Assembly: GCA_959347315.1 (NCBI GenBank)
Contig: OY365806.1
Coordinates: 30,126,847-30,190,846, forward strand
Length of the DNA stretch: 64,000 bases
From: Bimastos eiseni
Lineage: Eukaryota; Annelida; Clitellata; Crassiclitellata; Lumbricidae
Direction of reading: 5' to 3'
The notes under the pieces were generated by a model. It was not told where the DNA came from and searched no databases. It saw nothing but the letters and a program-made list of their open reading frames with translations. Each line of letters opens with the position of its first letter. The stretch's first letter is position 1. Shown one piece after another: positions 25,250 through 36,698 of the stretch. A program made the translations under genes and the position numbers.

Positions 25250-25404
25250 GTCCAATCTACTTAAACTGATAGATCTAATAAGTTTAATATCTGGTACATC
25301 ACCTACCCAAAGACAGGATGTATCAGATATAAAGCTGGTAAACAGCTTAATGTCTGTAGAATAAGATAACACTCTGATCTCAGCCAAAAATGCCAAGAAG
25401 TGAT
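25250..25404 (-). ncRNA. U2 snRNA-like pseudogene
   Basis: Read on the minus strand from 25404 it begins ATCACTTCTTGGCATTTTTG and continues GCTGAGATCA, close to the U2 5' end. GTTTAATATCTGGTACATC is also present on the plus strand at about 25278, so the stem-loop II region forms an extended hairpin. The GTAGTA branch-point-pairing region is disrupted and the Sm site and 3' half are absent. It is a pseudogene or a U2-derived repeat, not a functional U2. Confidence 0.6.
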
Positions 25405-26204
25405 AACGATCATTTCACGAAATGCCTTCTATCTATAGGTAGGCCTATTCATAGCTTGTCAAAAAGTTGTTCAAAGAAACTAATCTTGCTGCGGTAATAA
25501 CTGTTACAATTCGGTCATTAAGAAAGCGTCACTTTAAAATAGGAAAGTACATAAATAATAATGCAATTTATAGTTAAAACACAAATTATATAATATACAT
25601 AATTTATGTGCAATGTAACCTACTTCCCATGTAAACTTCTGTAATCAATGCCACATTCCAACGTTGGGTTTAGAGATATGATAGTGCTGTTTAAATCACA
25701 TTTAGTAAATAAGGTCAATTCTTCATTAAACCAACTTCATATGAGCAATAAATTTAAAGGTGCAGCCTTCTAATTAAAAATGATTGTCATGCTATATTGT
25801 TTGCCTGTGGAATAACACGATCATGCAGTCGTCTTTAATGGAGGAAGGAACCCTTGAAGCATGTACAAAAGAGATATAGGCATATTGTGCGTAATGAAGA
25901 AAGTATAATTGATGACTCAACTAACTACTTTGTAACATTATTATAGAAAAAGCCTGATTTCATATGTAGCTGTCAAAAGTGACTTCGTTTCTTTTTCCAT
26001 ACAATGCAAATTAAGTTGTGCCTGCTTCAGTTACATATTTGAAACTAAATGAATATTGTATTAAATTGGTTACTTAGAAGACCATGATTCCAAATGCATC
26101 CTCCTTCATCCCAATTTCTGGCTTTTCGTGTCCTCCATTGGCTTACCACGATTTTGACAATGCTGGCCACAGGTGGAGCAAAATCGCCCCACAAATTTCA
26201 CGCC

Positions 26205-26280
26205 CTAGCATGGTTTTAACCATCTAACTCATGGGTTGACAGTCCAGCATGTTAACCACAATACCAATGCACACCTCCTA
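26205..26280 (-). repeat. tRNA-like SINE remnant
   Basis: The minus strand reads TGGTTAACATGCTGGACTGTC, then GGTTAAAACC. This spacing resembles tRNA A and B boxes. It lies about 650 bp downstream of the TRIC stop. Confidence 0.45.
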
Positions 26281-26919
26281 AGTTATTGTAAATATCAGCA
26301 GCATATCTCCTAGTCAAGTCTCCTGCTTTGCATAGCAAAGGTTTTCCACACAAAAAACTGAAGCAAGACATTTCAAAGAATGAGTTTCATTTCAACAAAG
26401 CCCAATATCGATATGAAACAAAAGCTTACATGAAATGAAACTAGACTTTTGGCACAAAGATGGAAAGTTTAAATTGAAAAGCCATAATTGAGAGTTTAAA
26501 TAAATAAAACTAGACCTTCAATGTTATCAAACAAGCGTAAAAAACAAGATGTTGAACACATACATAAATGTGCCACAGCATCGGTGGAATGAAGCCAGAC
26601 TTTTCGTGTAATGAAACCAAAGACTTTCGGTTTAAAAAGTCTTCAAATTTCAAGAAGGAATGATGTCGACTTCTGATCTAAGGAAGCCATGTAATGAGTA
26701 TCATTGCTCCTTATTAGGAATCGAGTTCGACTGAAACGAAATCAGATTTCTGACACACAGAGCATCTCCTATCAACTGTAAATGAATTGTCCCTTCATGA
26801 CTAAAAGTTACTTCACAACATTCATATTCGTCCAAATAGTACTTCCAAACACCACAGAGACGGCAGATTCTCCACGCTCATCTTAGTCCTGTATGCCCTC
26901 ATGGTTAAATTCTCCGTAA

Positions 26920-27202
26920 TCAGTCGTCCTTTTCTTTTCCATCTGTGTCTGCTGGAGTTGCAGGTCTGTCACCCTTAGAAATGAGACCCCCAACGGCATC
27001 AACTAAGCCGCCAAATACAACAGTACAGATGATTTTCTCAAAGGGGTGAAACGGATCATGAACACCCAAGATTATTGCAGAAATACTGAAGTAAACAAAA
27101 AAGATGACAACGCTAAGGTAGATGACTGCGAATGGGGCACTGAAGTAGCCCAGATGTTGACTGATGAAAACAATGCTTGCAGCCAGGCAGGCCTTGCTTG
27201 AG
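26920..27202 (-). CDS. TMEM38: TRIC coding exon 5 (terminal)
   Basis: Residues 189-281 and the TGA stop. The acceptor is TTGTTAACAG|CTCAAG. It encodes SKACLAASIVFISQ, FAVIYLSVVIFFVYFSISAI and HDPFHPFEKI, which are the last membrane helices, then a hydrophilic tail. No clear poly(A) signal was identified downstream. Confidence 0.93.
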
Positions 27203-30200
27203 CTGTTAACAAGAAAAACACAATGCTTCATAATAATTATACATCTGGACAAACTTACACTTACACTAAAACGTTTACAAACAACTCTTATCACCTATAT
27301 TTAACAATACATCTAATCAAGATCTCAGTTACTTCTTATAACAAACAGTGTCTGAAATGGTAATGCTAGAATGAAACATTAATTTAGACAAGTGTGCTAT
27401 AAGTTGTTTGAAGTGCTAGGTTTTATTACAGAATTATTGTTAATCTAGTTAATAATACATGTATTTACAAACAATAATAGATTGTGAGTCTTTCTTGAGT
27501 TAATCGTATGCAATAATAATTCTGCCAATTGGTAGTTTGAAAGCTGATTAACTGAAAGTCGTCAACACTGTTCCAGAAAATTTATGGAAATCTACCAAAT
27601 TTTTCCAAGTTTCACTCAAAGTTATGATAATCACAACTCAGGCATTGCCATTGACTTAGAGAAGAAGCCATACACACAGACAAACAAACACACGCAGCAT
27701 GAGTGGCATGCACATTCAGCTCATTTTCATATGTTAATTAACTGTAACACATGCATACACTAATTAACGTCCTGATATTACTAAGTATAGCATTCTGCTT
27801 TACTTTAAGATGATGATTAACACTTTAACGACAAGCAGCATTGGGTTTCCCAGTTGCTTTTAGTGCACTCTCGTTGTTAAAGTGTTCATCAATTGCACCT
27901 GTTATTGAACCATTCAGTTATTTAGCATATGGTTGGCTTAAATTAGTCATTGGTTTACTCGCTGATGTTGACCTGGATTATGTTGTCATACAGGGCCATG
28001 TGTGCCCAGTGTTCTATTATTGGAACATAGGCTCAAACTTAACAGTTTTATGGAATACTTAAAAATGAATAAATCATAAACTCTAATTTGTTATTCTACA
28101 ATCAAATGGTATAATATAAGTGAAGATGAAAACAACTCGGGCAAAAACGGATTAAAAGCAGCATCAAAAGTAGTTAAAAGTACTGCATGTTTACTATTTT
28201 AAAATTAATTTCTAAGTACTAGGCTCTACACTTCACATTAGTTTAAAGTTCATAGCTTCAAAGTACTATTCTATTCTAAAGTAGTCTGTGGTCATATAAA
28301 CTAATTTAGCTACCTTGGGCGACGCTGAAGGCTGAAATAAGCATGCTTGAAACAATATTTGAACTCCCCAAACAGGGACACAAAGTTTCAGTTTCAGTAA
28401 TTTACATCCGTATTTTTACTTTAGTTGGTGATTTAAAAAATGGCTCATGGTAGGCACAGCGAAACACTGCTAAAACGTTTCATTCCACAGTTATGTGAAT
28501 ATAGTAACTATTACATTGCCTACTCTAGAACAAATATTCTGAAAATATTCTTACAAAGATGGCTGCAGAATTTCATGACTAGATGGAGTCCAAACGCCTC
28601 TCACAAACCGCTCAACCACTCTCATGTAACAATAACCAGCTCCTAAACCAGCAAAAGATCAACAAGTATTGTCAACATATTTCTACATCAACTTTACTGC
28701 CTAACACAGCGTTTCCCAATCTTCTTTGGCTATGGAACCCTTTTAATCTTAAATTTGTTGGCAGAACCTCGTCCAAACTCTGCATATTTTCTTGTAGGTA
28801 CAAACACTACAGAATGCAGACAATTATAAGTTTAGGCCTACATTATATTAATAACAACACAAAATCTCGATGATAATGACATATGAATTCTCTTTCATAT
28901 AAAGTTATACACAGATGTTGAGCAAAAAGCCTCCATCTGTACACACTCAAGTTTTCAGCAGAACCTCTGTCTTCACCTCACGAAACCCTAGGGTTTCACG
29001 AAACACAGTTTGGGAAACGCTGGCCTAACAGATTCATCTATTTGTAAACAACAGAGCACTGCATCAACTTGAAGAAAAAAAACAGCAGTTACCTTGCAAT
29101 GCTTGTGGATCCAAATAACTTATGTCATATGGATTGTAATTTTGGAATGCAGTTTTGTTAATGACCAACCATTGATCCTGGGCAAAGGGATCAACGCTGG
29201 ATTGTTCAGCAGGAAATCTTAGTGAACTAACACAATAGATGTTCAGCATTGAGGGGCTAGAATCATAATATTACCATACACAGTATTATACCAATTATAT
29301 TATAATACATTACCATACTGAACAATTCACAGCATATAAAACTGGCTTCCTCATTTAGTGGCTCCACAGTTTTGAGAAATTTTGACAATTTACATTAATT
29401 ACTGGGTGTCCATTACTGATTCTTGTATATCCATAAAATTTTGAGATTTAACCTTTCATGACGCCAATCAGACAGGGAATCACATAGGTGCCGGGGTGCT
29501 TCTTCAGGGCGTAGGACACTCCGTGGTGGACCTTGTCCACTGCCTGAATCTGCTTCATACAGTAAACGATGACACGGATTGGTGGAAACTTACACAGCTT
29601 GTAGATCAAGTCGAATGGACTGTAATTTATCGCATACCTTGCAACAAAGGAAAATAAAAGGAATGTTTAGTAATTTTTAAAGTAATTTAACATTTCACAA
29701 TATGAGGGTAATCAGACTGAACACAAGTAAAGGTAAGTAAGTAAATGTAAAATAAACAGAAATAAAGGCATGCTAACAAGGTAGGTATGTAAATTATGTA
29801 AAAATAAATATGTAAAGGTTAGTATGGCAAATACGTAAAGGTAAGAATGCCTGTTGGTGGTTGTTACAAAGCTGGGCCCTGATTGGTGGTCATGGATCTG
29901 CAAGGAGTGTTCAACTAAGGATTTATTCAGCTGTTAATACATCTGGCATTGAAATCATACTATATATGTCTCCATGGGCCAGCAACATACATGACGGTAA
30001 GTTTCATTATCATTAGTAGTAGCATACAATTATTAAGCACTACTATATAGTGACACTGAACAATTGTGATAGAATGACTTGTGATTCCATACACATAAAC
30101 TGTCTCAGGAGAGTCTTGAACCAGTTCTCTCCATGTTACAAGGCAGGTGCTCTAAGCAATCACCTACTGAGTCCCATACTGTGGAAATTGTAGGAAACCT

Positions 30201-33200
30201 ATTGTTAACAATGACAACTAAGATTCCAACCAATTAGTAGAAAATTATTTGAATAGATGAATGACTGAAAATATGGAGATCATTCATTTGCATTGCCTTA
30301 CCTGTTCACCTCACCCTAACTCCATCTCCACTCACTGCAACCTTATATGCAGCCTGCATACATTACACAGATATGCATCAACAAAGTTAGGTAGCCCAAT
30401 TAGTAAGTAATGTACTAAAAGATTCTGTGTAAGAATGCAGAGCAAGTAATTATGGCACAACTGCAACTGTCAAAAATCAACAGCACTAAGAGACCCAGGC
30501 AGCTTATCGTCAATAAGCAGTTTGAAAGGTAAGTTTTAGGTTGAGACATAAATAACAAAATCGACTAAGCAGAACAAACTGATGCAGGTAGAGAGTTCTG
30601 ACTTTAGTTCTAAGAACTAAAGAAACATATTCACCAAAAGCAGTTCTGGTCTTTGATACGACCCAAGAAAGACAAACAGATGACCTCCGGGTGGAATAAA
30701 GACTGAAACTAAGTAAGAGTGAGTATTGCAGCATTTTGCAAACTAGGATCTCCAATCTCAAATAAATCCTTTGCTGAATAGTAAGCCAATGTAAAGATAT
30801 AAATAGATCATCATCGTCGTCATCATCATCATTCCTTGAGTACATTGCCCGTGGGTGTCCAATGCAACTTTAATATTAATATATGATATATATAATGCAT
30901 ATTAAATATAATTTCAAAGTGTCTGTGAGGGCCATACCATATCTTCCCACCTCCCAAATCTAAGACATATCTGCCTTCATAGCATACAAGGTGATTTAAC
31001 ATGCACAACCAATTGATGAGTGACAAGTTACCAGATGGCTGTTGCTAGTAGCAAATCTCTGTGATGTTTAAATGGGGCCACGATGCCTTCACCGACTAGA
31101 AAGTTCGATAAAATGCTGCCAGCAAAACACATAAGCATGCTTGAAATCCAACAAGCAAGTGGCTGCTTCCTCGAGAAGGTGGTCGAACCTGGAAACAAAT
31201 ACAAATATGCTGGAATAAGCAACACACTCAAAGAAGTTAGAATGTGTTGTCAAGTTCGCTGCAGGTGGTGCTATGCAAATTTACATAATTACATAACTGG
31301 TATATTACCTAACATCATCACTTCTCATAGGCAAATACAAGATCTACATAAATATTCAGAATCCAGATAAACATAGACATAATAATATAAATAAATTGCT
31401 CTGGCACAAGAACACTTTTTGCATCCATCCATCCATCACTCCATGGGTTTATCCCAATGCCTTTTTGACAATTTTCTTCCATTCCACTTGCCTGCTAAGG
31501 ACATGTATTTCCTCATTGCACCCTTCCTTGATGTCATCCAGCCATTCTCTGCATGGTCGTCCCTTCGCTGTTTGTCCCTCCATCCTCCCAAACATCACTT
31601 GCTTCACTAGTCATTGGTTCTCCGTTCTGCAGATGTACCCAAACACGTTCAGTTTTCCCTTCATTATCTGTTGTACAATGTTCATTTTTTTTTTAGTTTC
31701 TTTCAGATATTTTTATTTGAAATTTTCTGTTCACAGCCCATTCTTAGAATTCTTCGGTAGTGTTTCATCTCAAACGCCAGTAGTCTGTCTTGCCTTCTAA
31801 GAGTCCAGGTTTCACTGGCATACAACGCAACACTCAAGTTGACTCAACACACTTGTTAAGATGATGTCCACTTTGGTTCTTATACTATTGTGTTTGCTTC
31901 TCTATATAGTTCTGAACTGAGCCACACACTTGATGCCTTTGCAATTCTTCTTTGGATCTCTTTGCGGCAATTGTTGTCCGCTGTTAGCAGGCTACCCATG
32001 TAAACGAACCTGCTGACTTTTCTATTTCGACATCGCTAACCTTAACCCATTGTCCGATGTCTTCTGACCTCATGATCATTGCTTTCATTTTATCGATGTT
32101 AATCTTCAATCCTGCTGCTTCTCCTGTTTTCTCTAATCTGGTCAAGCTTTCCTGGAGCTTGACAATCTCCTCCTCCAACAAGTTCACATCTTCTGCAAAT
32201 TTTAGGTTATTTATCCTTAGGCCTTGCACAGTAATTCCGCTACTATCCTCTTTAAACGAATCCATTATTGTCTCCAGGCATATGAAGATGAATGTTGTTG
32301 GAGAAATTGGGACGCCTTGTCTTGTTCCAACTGTTGTTTTAAACCACTCGCCTAGTTCTCCTCACACTTATACTACCGACTGTGACTTGTTTGCCTATGT
32401 TTTTTTTATCATTTCAACTATTCTTCTGCCTGCACCATACGACCTTAGTGTTGCCCAAGTGACCTTATGATTGTTTCTGCATACAAGGAGTCATTAATAT
32501 AAAATGATTCCAATCAATTGTATTGCATTCATAAATTTATATAGCGCCTCTCCCTGCGTACACCAAAATACAGATATTAATGAGTCTTACAGCAATATCC
32601 TGATAATCCTTTAAGAATGATTTTTATGCAAATAAGTGAAACAACCCAACCCCAACCTGCATCGTCATTAACATGTGAGACATATGAAGGACACATGACA
32701 ATATGCCCATATGGGCTTTATATAGCCTATCACATGTCAAACATAAGGGCTTTATATAGCCTATCACGTGTCAAACGTAAGACCCGCCTATGGAGATCAA
32801 TGTCATAATTATGAGCCTTGTATAACCTATATGTTATGTTGATCATGTACCACTAGTTTAACTCTTTGATATTGGTTATATATTCACAACTGGATATTGA
32901 ATATTTATTAAGTGAAGCAAGACAAGTAATTATATTCTAAAAAGCCAAATTTCACCATTTGAAGAAATTCCAAACATCAAACAAACTTGACAGAACCAGA
33001 TATTTTTCATCAGATAAATTTTTATACATAAATTTTTGGAGAGGAATCTTCTGCAGCAGAAACATTTGTGCAAGTAGAAACATTCAAAACTGTATGTGCA
33101 TTGTTCAAAATATGCTTGAAACATGGTTGAATAATATTCTAAGGACAAACGGTTTTAAAAACCGTAGTTTAGGTTGTTAAATTAGTTTCATTTTCTATAT

Positions 33201-35483
33201 CATGTAGTTTACAGAGCTGTACCGATTAATCGGCCTATCGATATTAAAATTTTTTTTTCATTTTATAATATTATTTTCAGTCTTTAATAGCGACATGACG
33301 GCAGCAACATCATTGGGTCTGTGAAGGACAACATTCTATTCGCTTCCCATAGCATGGGGCTTCTACTTCAGACCACCCAGTAACCATTGCGCTGAACTGC
33401 TAGTACCATGGGAAAGTGTCTACAGCTGTAGCCTGTTGTGCAGAGTGAGTCACAGTGCCTGCTTAATTACTCTGGGCACAATCACGTCATTTTAGGCCAA
33501 ATTGGCAAGTCGCAAAAGTGGCCTGTCCGGTGAGAGAATGGCATCATTGGCATGTTAGAAGAAGGCGTCTAGTTACATAGATTATCTTTCCTGTCCTCCA
33601 TCATGCAAGGTTGACAGCGGGCGGTGTGCCTAATCAATACATGTATTGACTGCCTAGGATTAATTCCCAACAACATGTATATGTCTCCTACGGAGCAAGT
33701 GTTTGCTTGTATCACAACAATAGGCAGTAGGTCAATCTTTTAGAACCGGTCATCACCATGAAATAATCAATAAAATAATCGGGTATCAGCAAACGAATAA
33801 TCGGCAATAATCGGTATCAACATAATCGACAAAAAGCGATATCGGTACACCTCTAGTAGTTTAGGTTATTAAATTAAATTAAGAAATACCAAAAACAAAT
33901 TCAATCCAGCTTCCATTTATTTATAGTTCATTTCATCAATCCAGCTTCCATTTAGGTATATTTCTTTTAATCAATCCAGCTTCCATTTAGGTATAGGCTT
34001 ACTTCTTTCTATCAATCAAGTTTTTGCATACATGACTTGTTTACATCCATCGTATTAGACATTCTTGCATCAAACTGGCTTCTACTCCCGCATGTAATTT
34101 TCATCAATCTAGCTTCCAGTTAGACATAATTCTTTTCATCAAACCAGGTTCCATTTCAGCTACAGTTGTTAATAAAAGGTTTCCTGTTTTCTAAAGTGAC
34201 CATCATTTGTATATAAATAATTCAACAACCTCGAAAAAATGAAAATAATTTAACAACCTGAACTACGGACTGATAGTCAACAGTTCGTAACTTCCTATAA
34301 ATGGGCATTGTGATGGTTGGTTAGGGTCAGCTATGGCGTCATAGGGTCGGTTAGGCTTAATATCGCCATTATCGTAAACAGCCATTTACCGTATAAGTAA
34401 TTTCTGCATGTGTTTCGTGATCTCCTGCCGCAGAAGTAACACGCAATTTTTGAACAGAATGTTGATTGATTTTTCCAATGTATGGGATAACTTAGAACGA
34501 AATCAGAAACCTTGTCGGCAATGTATTACTTCTAGGGGTCTATACTTGCATGCAATATTTGTGATTTTCTTGTTGACGCTGCGGTCAATGAAAAATCGGC
34601 TGTGATTGGACGCAAGAAATTAGCCATGGAGTATGAATATGAGCGTTCTTTTTAAAGCTTTCTATCTGTTATGTATATAAGGTCGTTGGGATAGACCAAC
34701 CCAACTGTTTCTCAACTTCCTAGACATCAATATTTTCTAGATAACGGAAATTATAAAACGGATAGCGTTATAATTGTCAAACGCCACATCGCAGATAGAT
34801 ATCCATGCTAGGCAGGTCTATACTCAGACATGCTAAACAGAAAAAAACTGCACTAACCGTAACCCTATACCTATAAAGTATAATTTTTATAGACTACACT
34901 AACCCTGATCCTGACCCTAACCGACCTTCACGATGCCTAACCTTACCCTAAACGACCCCCACGATGCCTAAACTGACACTTGACGATGTCCAAACCTGAC
35001 CCTCATATTGTGCAGGTATACCATAAACTGAATGAATACGAAATGACAGAATTATAATTATTATTTCATTGGTAAGCCTATTATTATTACTTTGTATGTA
35101 TTTTGTTGGTATTATTAAATGACACAATAAGCCTACATCACATCACAGAGTTCCCTCTACGGATATGTAGTCGCGGAAGGCAATCGTCTGGACGAAAACA
35201 TTGCAAGAAAGTAAGAGAGATGTAGACCCCTAGAAGTATTACGTTGCCCTCTTGTCTTTCAGACATTAAACTTTTACTATATCCTAGCCGCAAAAGCATG
35301 AACCGAACCCTCGGTAAATGGTTTTCTATTCATCCCTTCCAATGATGTACCTGCGTGGCCTTGTGGGTGGGTATCGTCTCGAACCATCATACACATGACT
35401 ATGTAACCGGCCGCATCAAAATACGGATACATCTTCAACCCAGTCACATAATTCGCAATCTCCAAAAACTTCGCTTGATCCAT
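26920..35483 (-). CDS. TMEM38: TRIC family trimeric intracellular cation channel (TMEM38-like), five coding exons
   Basis: Predicted K+-permeable ER/SR counter-ion channel that supports Ca2+ release. Coding exons, in transcript order, are 35351-35483, 31032-31188, 29453-29637, 28555-28642 and 26920-27202. All introns have GT/AG ends, the phases (1, 2, 1, 2) close without a stop, and the protein is 281 aa, the usual TRIC length. Visible family features are KMYPYFDAAGY (TM1), FSRKQPLACWISSML (TM2), the P-F-D-L segment after W97, the MKQIQAVDKV loop (residues 124-133), ERFVRGVWTP (exon 4), SSKACLAAS, and HDPFHPFEKI near the end. It ends in a short charged tail, KEKDD. It resembles the arthropod/nematode single TRIC more than vertebrate TMEM38A/B. 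One oddity is that the basic residue four after K125, Arg in the TRICs I remember, is Ala. The start is the ATG with the family-typical N-terminus. UTRs and promoter were not located. Confidence 0.93.
28555..28642 (-). CDS. TMEM38: TRIC coding exon 4 (short)
   Basis: An 88-nt exon for residues 160-187, with split codons at both ends. It was found by searching the intron for the missing GVW-P motif. The acceptor is GGTTTAG|GAGCT and the donor is CATCTTT|GTAAGA. It encodes ERFVRGVWTPSSHEILQPS. Its phase (1 in, 2 out) is exactly what exons 3 and 5 need, which is strong support. A hAT MITE lies 64 bp upstream of it in transcript sense. Confidence 0.9.
28707..29022. mobile_element. hAT MITE in TRIC intron 3
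   Basis: Ends CAGCGTTTCCCAA and, inverted, CAGCGTTTCCCAA, flanked by a perfect 8-bp duplication GCCTAACA (28699-28706 and 29023-29030). It has 316 bp and no coding capacity. One end is 64 bp from the exon 4 acceptor. Confidence 0.93.
29453..29637 (-). CDS. TMEM38: TRIC coding exon 3
   Basis: Residues 98-158. The acceptor is TTGCAAG|G and the donor is ATGAAAG|GTTAAA. It contains YSPFDLIYKLCKFPPIR and the loop MKQIQAVDKVHHGVSYA, which aligns with the KE(V/I)xR lipid-contact motif of TRICs. Here the Glu and the Arg of that motif are Gln and Ala. Confidence 0.93.
30109..30175 (-). repeat. tRNA-derived SINE head in TRIC intron 2
   Basis: The minus strand reads GCTTAGAGCACCTGCCTTGT, then CTGGTTCAAGACTC. 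A-box, anticodon-arm and B-box positions match a tRNA. The acceptor stem is degenerate, so this is a SINE, not a tRNA gene. Confidence 0.6.
31032..31188 (-). CDS. TMEM38: TRIC coding exon 2
   Basis: Residues 45-97, with split codons at both ends. The acceptor is TTTCCAG|G and the donor is ATCTG|GTAACT. It encodes FSRKQPLACWISSMLMCFAG and LLLATAIW, the second membrane region of TRIC channels. Confidence 0.93.
31400..32470 (-). mobile_element. non-LTR retrotransposon remnant with RT domain, in TRIC intron 1
   Basis: Minus-strand peptides in order are TLRSYGAGRRIVEMIKK, TTVGTRQGVPISPTTF, INNLKFAEDVNLL (the FADD box as FAED), GLKINIDKMKAMIM, DNNCRKEIQRRI and a C-terminal QTAKGRPCREWLDDIKEG...WKKIVKKAL. 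Frameshifts and stops interrupt it. This is the RT and end region of an endonuclease-type LINE, in the same orientation as TRIC. Confidence 0.88.
32480..32570 (-). mobile_element. possible LINE/SINE 3' tail
   Basis: The minus strand has GGCGCTATATAAATTTATGA followed by AT-rich sequence, the usual 3' tail of L2/CR1-like LINEs or SINEs that share their tail. Confidence 0.4.
33212..33855. mobile_element. hAT MITE in TRIC intron 1
   Basis: The left end CAGAGCTGTACCGAT is matched by the inverted right end TAGAGGTGTACCGAT. An exact 8-bp duplication GTAGTTTA flanks it (33204-33211 and 33856-33863). It is 644 bp without an ORF. Confidence 0.92.
33897..34170 (-). repeat. AAATGGAAGCTGGATT array, locus 3
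   Basis: On the plus strand TCAATCCAGCTTCCATTTA recurs about every 37 bp, with five to seven decaying units. It is the complement of the word family at 18160 and 21120. Confidence 0.8.
34858..35000 (+). repeat. telomere-like degenerate repeat, locus 2
   Basis: CACTAACCCTGATCCTGACC then units ending CACGATGCCTAA. Same family as 19510 and 36855. It lies in TRIC intron 1. Confidence 0.7.
35351..35483 (-). CDS. TMEM38: TRIC coding exon 1
   Basis: Residues 1-44 plus one base of codon 45. The ATG lies at 35481-35483. The donor reads CGCAG|GTACAT. It encodes the N-terminal FLEIANYVTGLKMYPYFD block. The following intron (31189-35350) is the longest in the gene and holds a LINE remnant and a hAT MITE. 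Confidence 0.92.
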
Positions 35484-35784
35484 GATGCAAAGTAATTTTT
35501 CCAGGTAAGAATATTTCCAATAATTTGTAAAACAAATGATTTTCAAACTATGAAAACTGCTATCACAGATTACATATTATACTAATGAAATACAACTACG
35601 ACTCAGACTGTAAATCATATAGCGCTATAATAGTATAGTAACTCATAATTATACTTTGCAAATTGCAATATGCAATGACAGAGGTTTGTTCCATTTATAC
35701 TAACCTGTAAGGATTAATGGCCTATATCTATTAGCGCAATCTTAAAAGCTGCGATTGTGATCATTGAAACCCCAGATATAATAA

Positions 35785-36016
35785 GACGGTACTATCATCC
35801 AAATTATTTCCACAAGTCCCCAACTCTTGCACCTAAGGATTTCTGACTTAATGTTCCTTTCGGTTTATTAAATAATTTGAACACATGTCCCCGAGTTGCC
35901 TTGTTTGGGGCTAATTCAAAAGACTCTTTGACTGCATTGCCTCGCAGGCAAGTGGGCTGGCACAGCGGTGCACAGTCAAAATTTAAGCTTTTACTTTTAC
36001 AATCCGTAAAAGTCAT
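35785..36016 (-). pseudogene. possible LINE ORF2 C-terminal remnant
   Basis: The minus-strand peptide ATRGHVFKLFNKPKGTLSQK then SLGARVGDLWK resembles the TRGH..KL......FS.RV...WN block of CR1-like LINEs. It is short and diverged. Confidence 0.4.
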
Positions 36017-36698
36017 TCAAAATGGAGGTGCAAAAAAAGTTTCAAATTTCTCCGTATGGTACTGGATGGTTCTTTCCAATTGGAACTGGTGTTGCCAGTT
36101 CGGAGCAAAAATTTATTTTTAGATGATCAGGCGCAAAGCAGATATATACGTATACAGTGCAGTTAGCCACAATAGCAAGCAGTAGGAAAAGACGCAGATG
36201 GTTAGATGACGTCCTTTGTAGTAGAACCTGCTGTATAATCTGTGCTGCCATTTTGTAGCCATATTGCACTGAACGAGAGAGAGATAGTAGCTAAAGTTGT
36301 TCTGTTAGAGGTTAAGTTAAAAATTGGTCCAGCTTTGGTACGGTTTTGTTGATCTCGGAAAAGCCTACTTCTAGCAGTGTGTTGGTCTTGAAGATCCTTT
36401 TTCGACGGATCTAGAAAATCAATGAACACCAGTCTGTCGGTAAGACGATCACGACAATCGGAGCTATGCTATAAACCAGATGGACATGATTGAGCTTGAG
36501 GACGCAAATGTGACTGTGAATGTATTGATGTATAATTAGATCTCATGTAATTGAGTACTGCTAGTTGATGATTATCGTTTGCTAAATTATCTAACGCGCG
36601 CTGTTGCTTATTGGTTACAATGTAGAGAATATTTTAATATTTCTGTTACATGTATTTCGAACCCGGGTTATAATGTGAAAGTAAAAGTGAAGACTAGA

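Noticed and set aside
29064..29249. Minus-strand ORF with a donor-like end considered as a TRIC exon
   Set aside because: The peptide does not match TRIC, and the phases of exons 3, 4 and 5 close perfectly without it.
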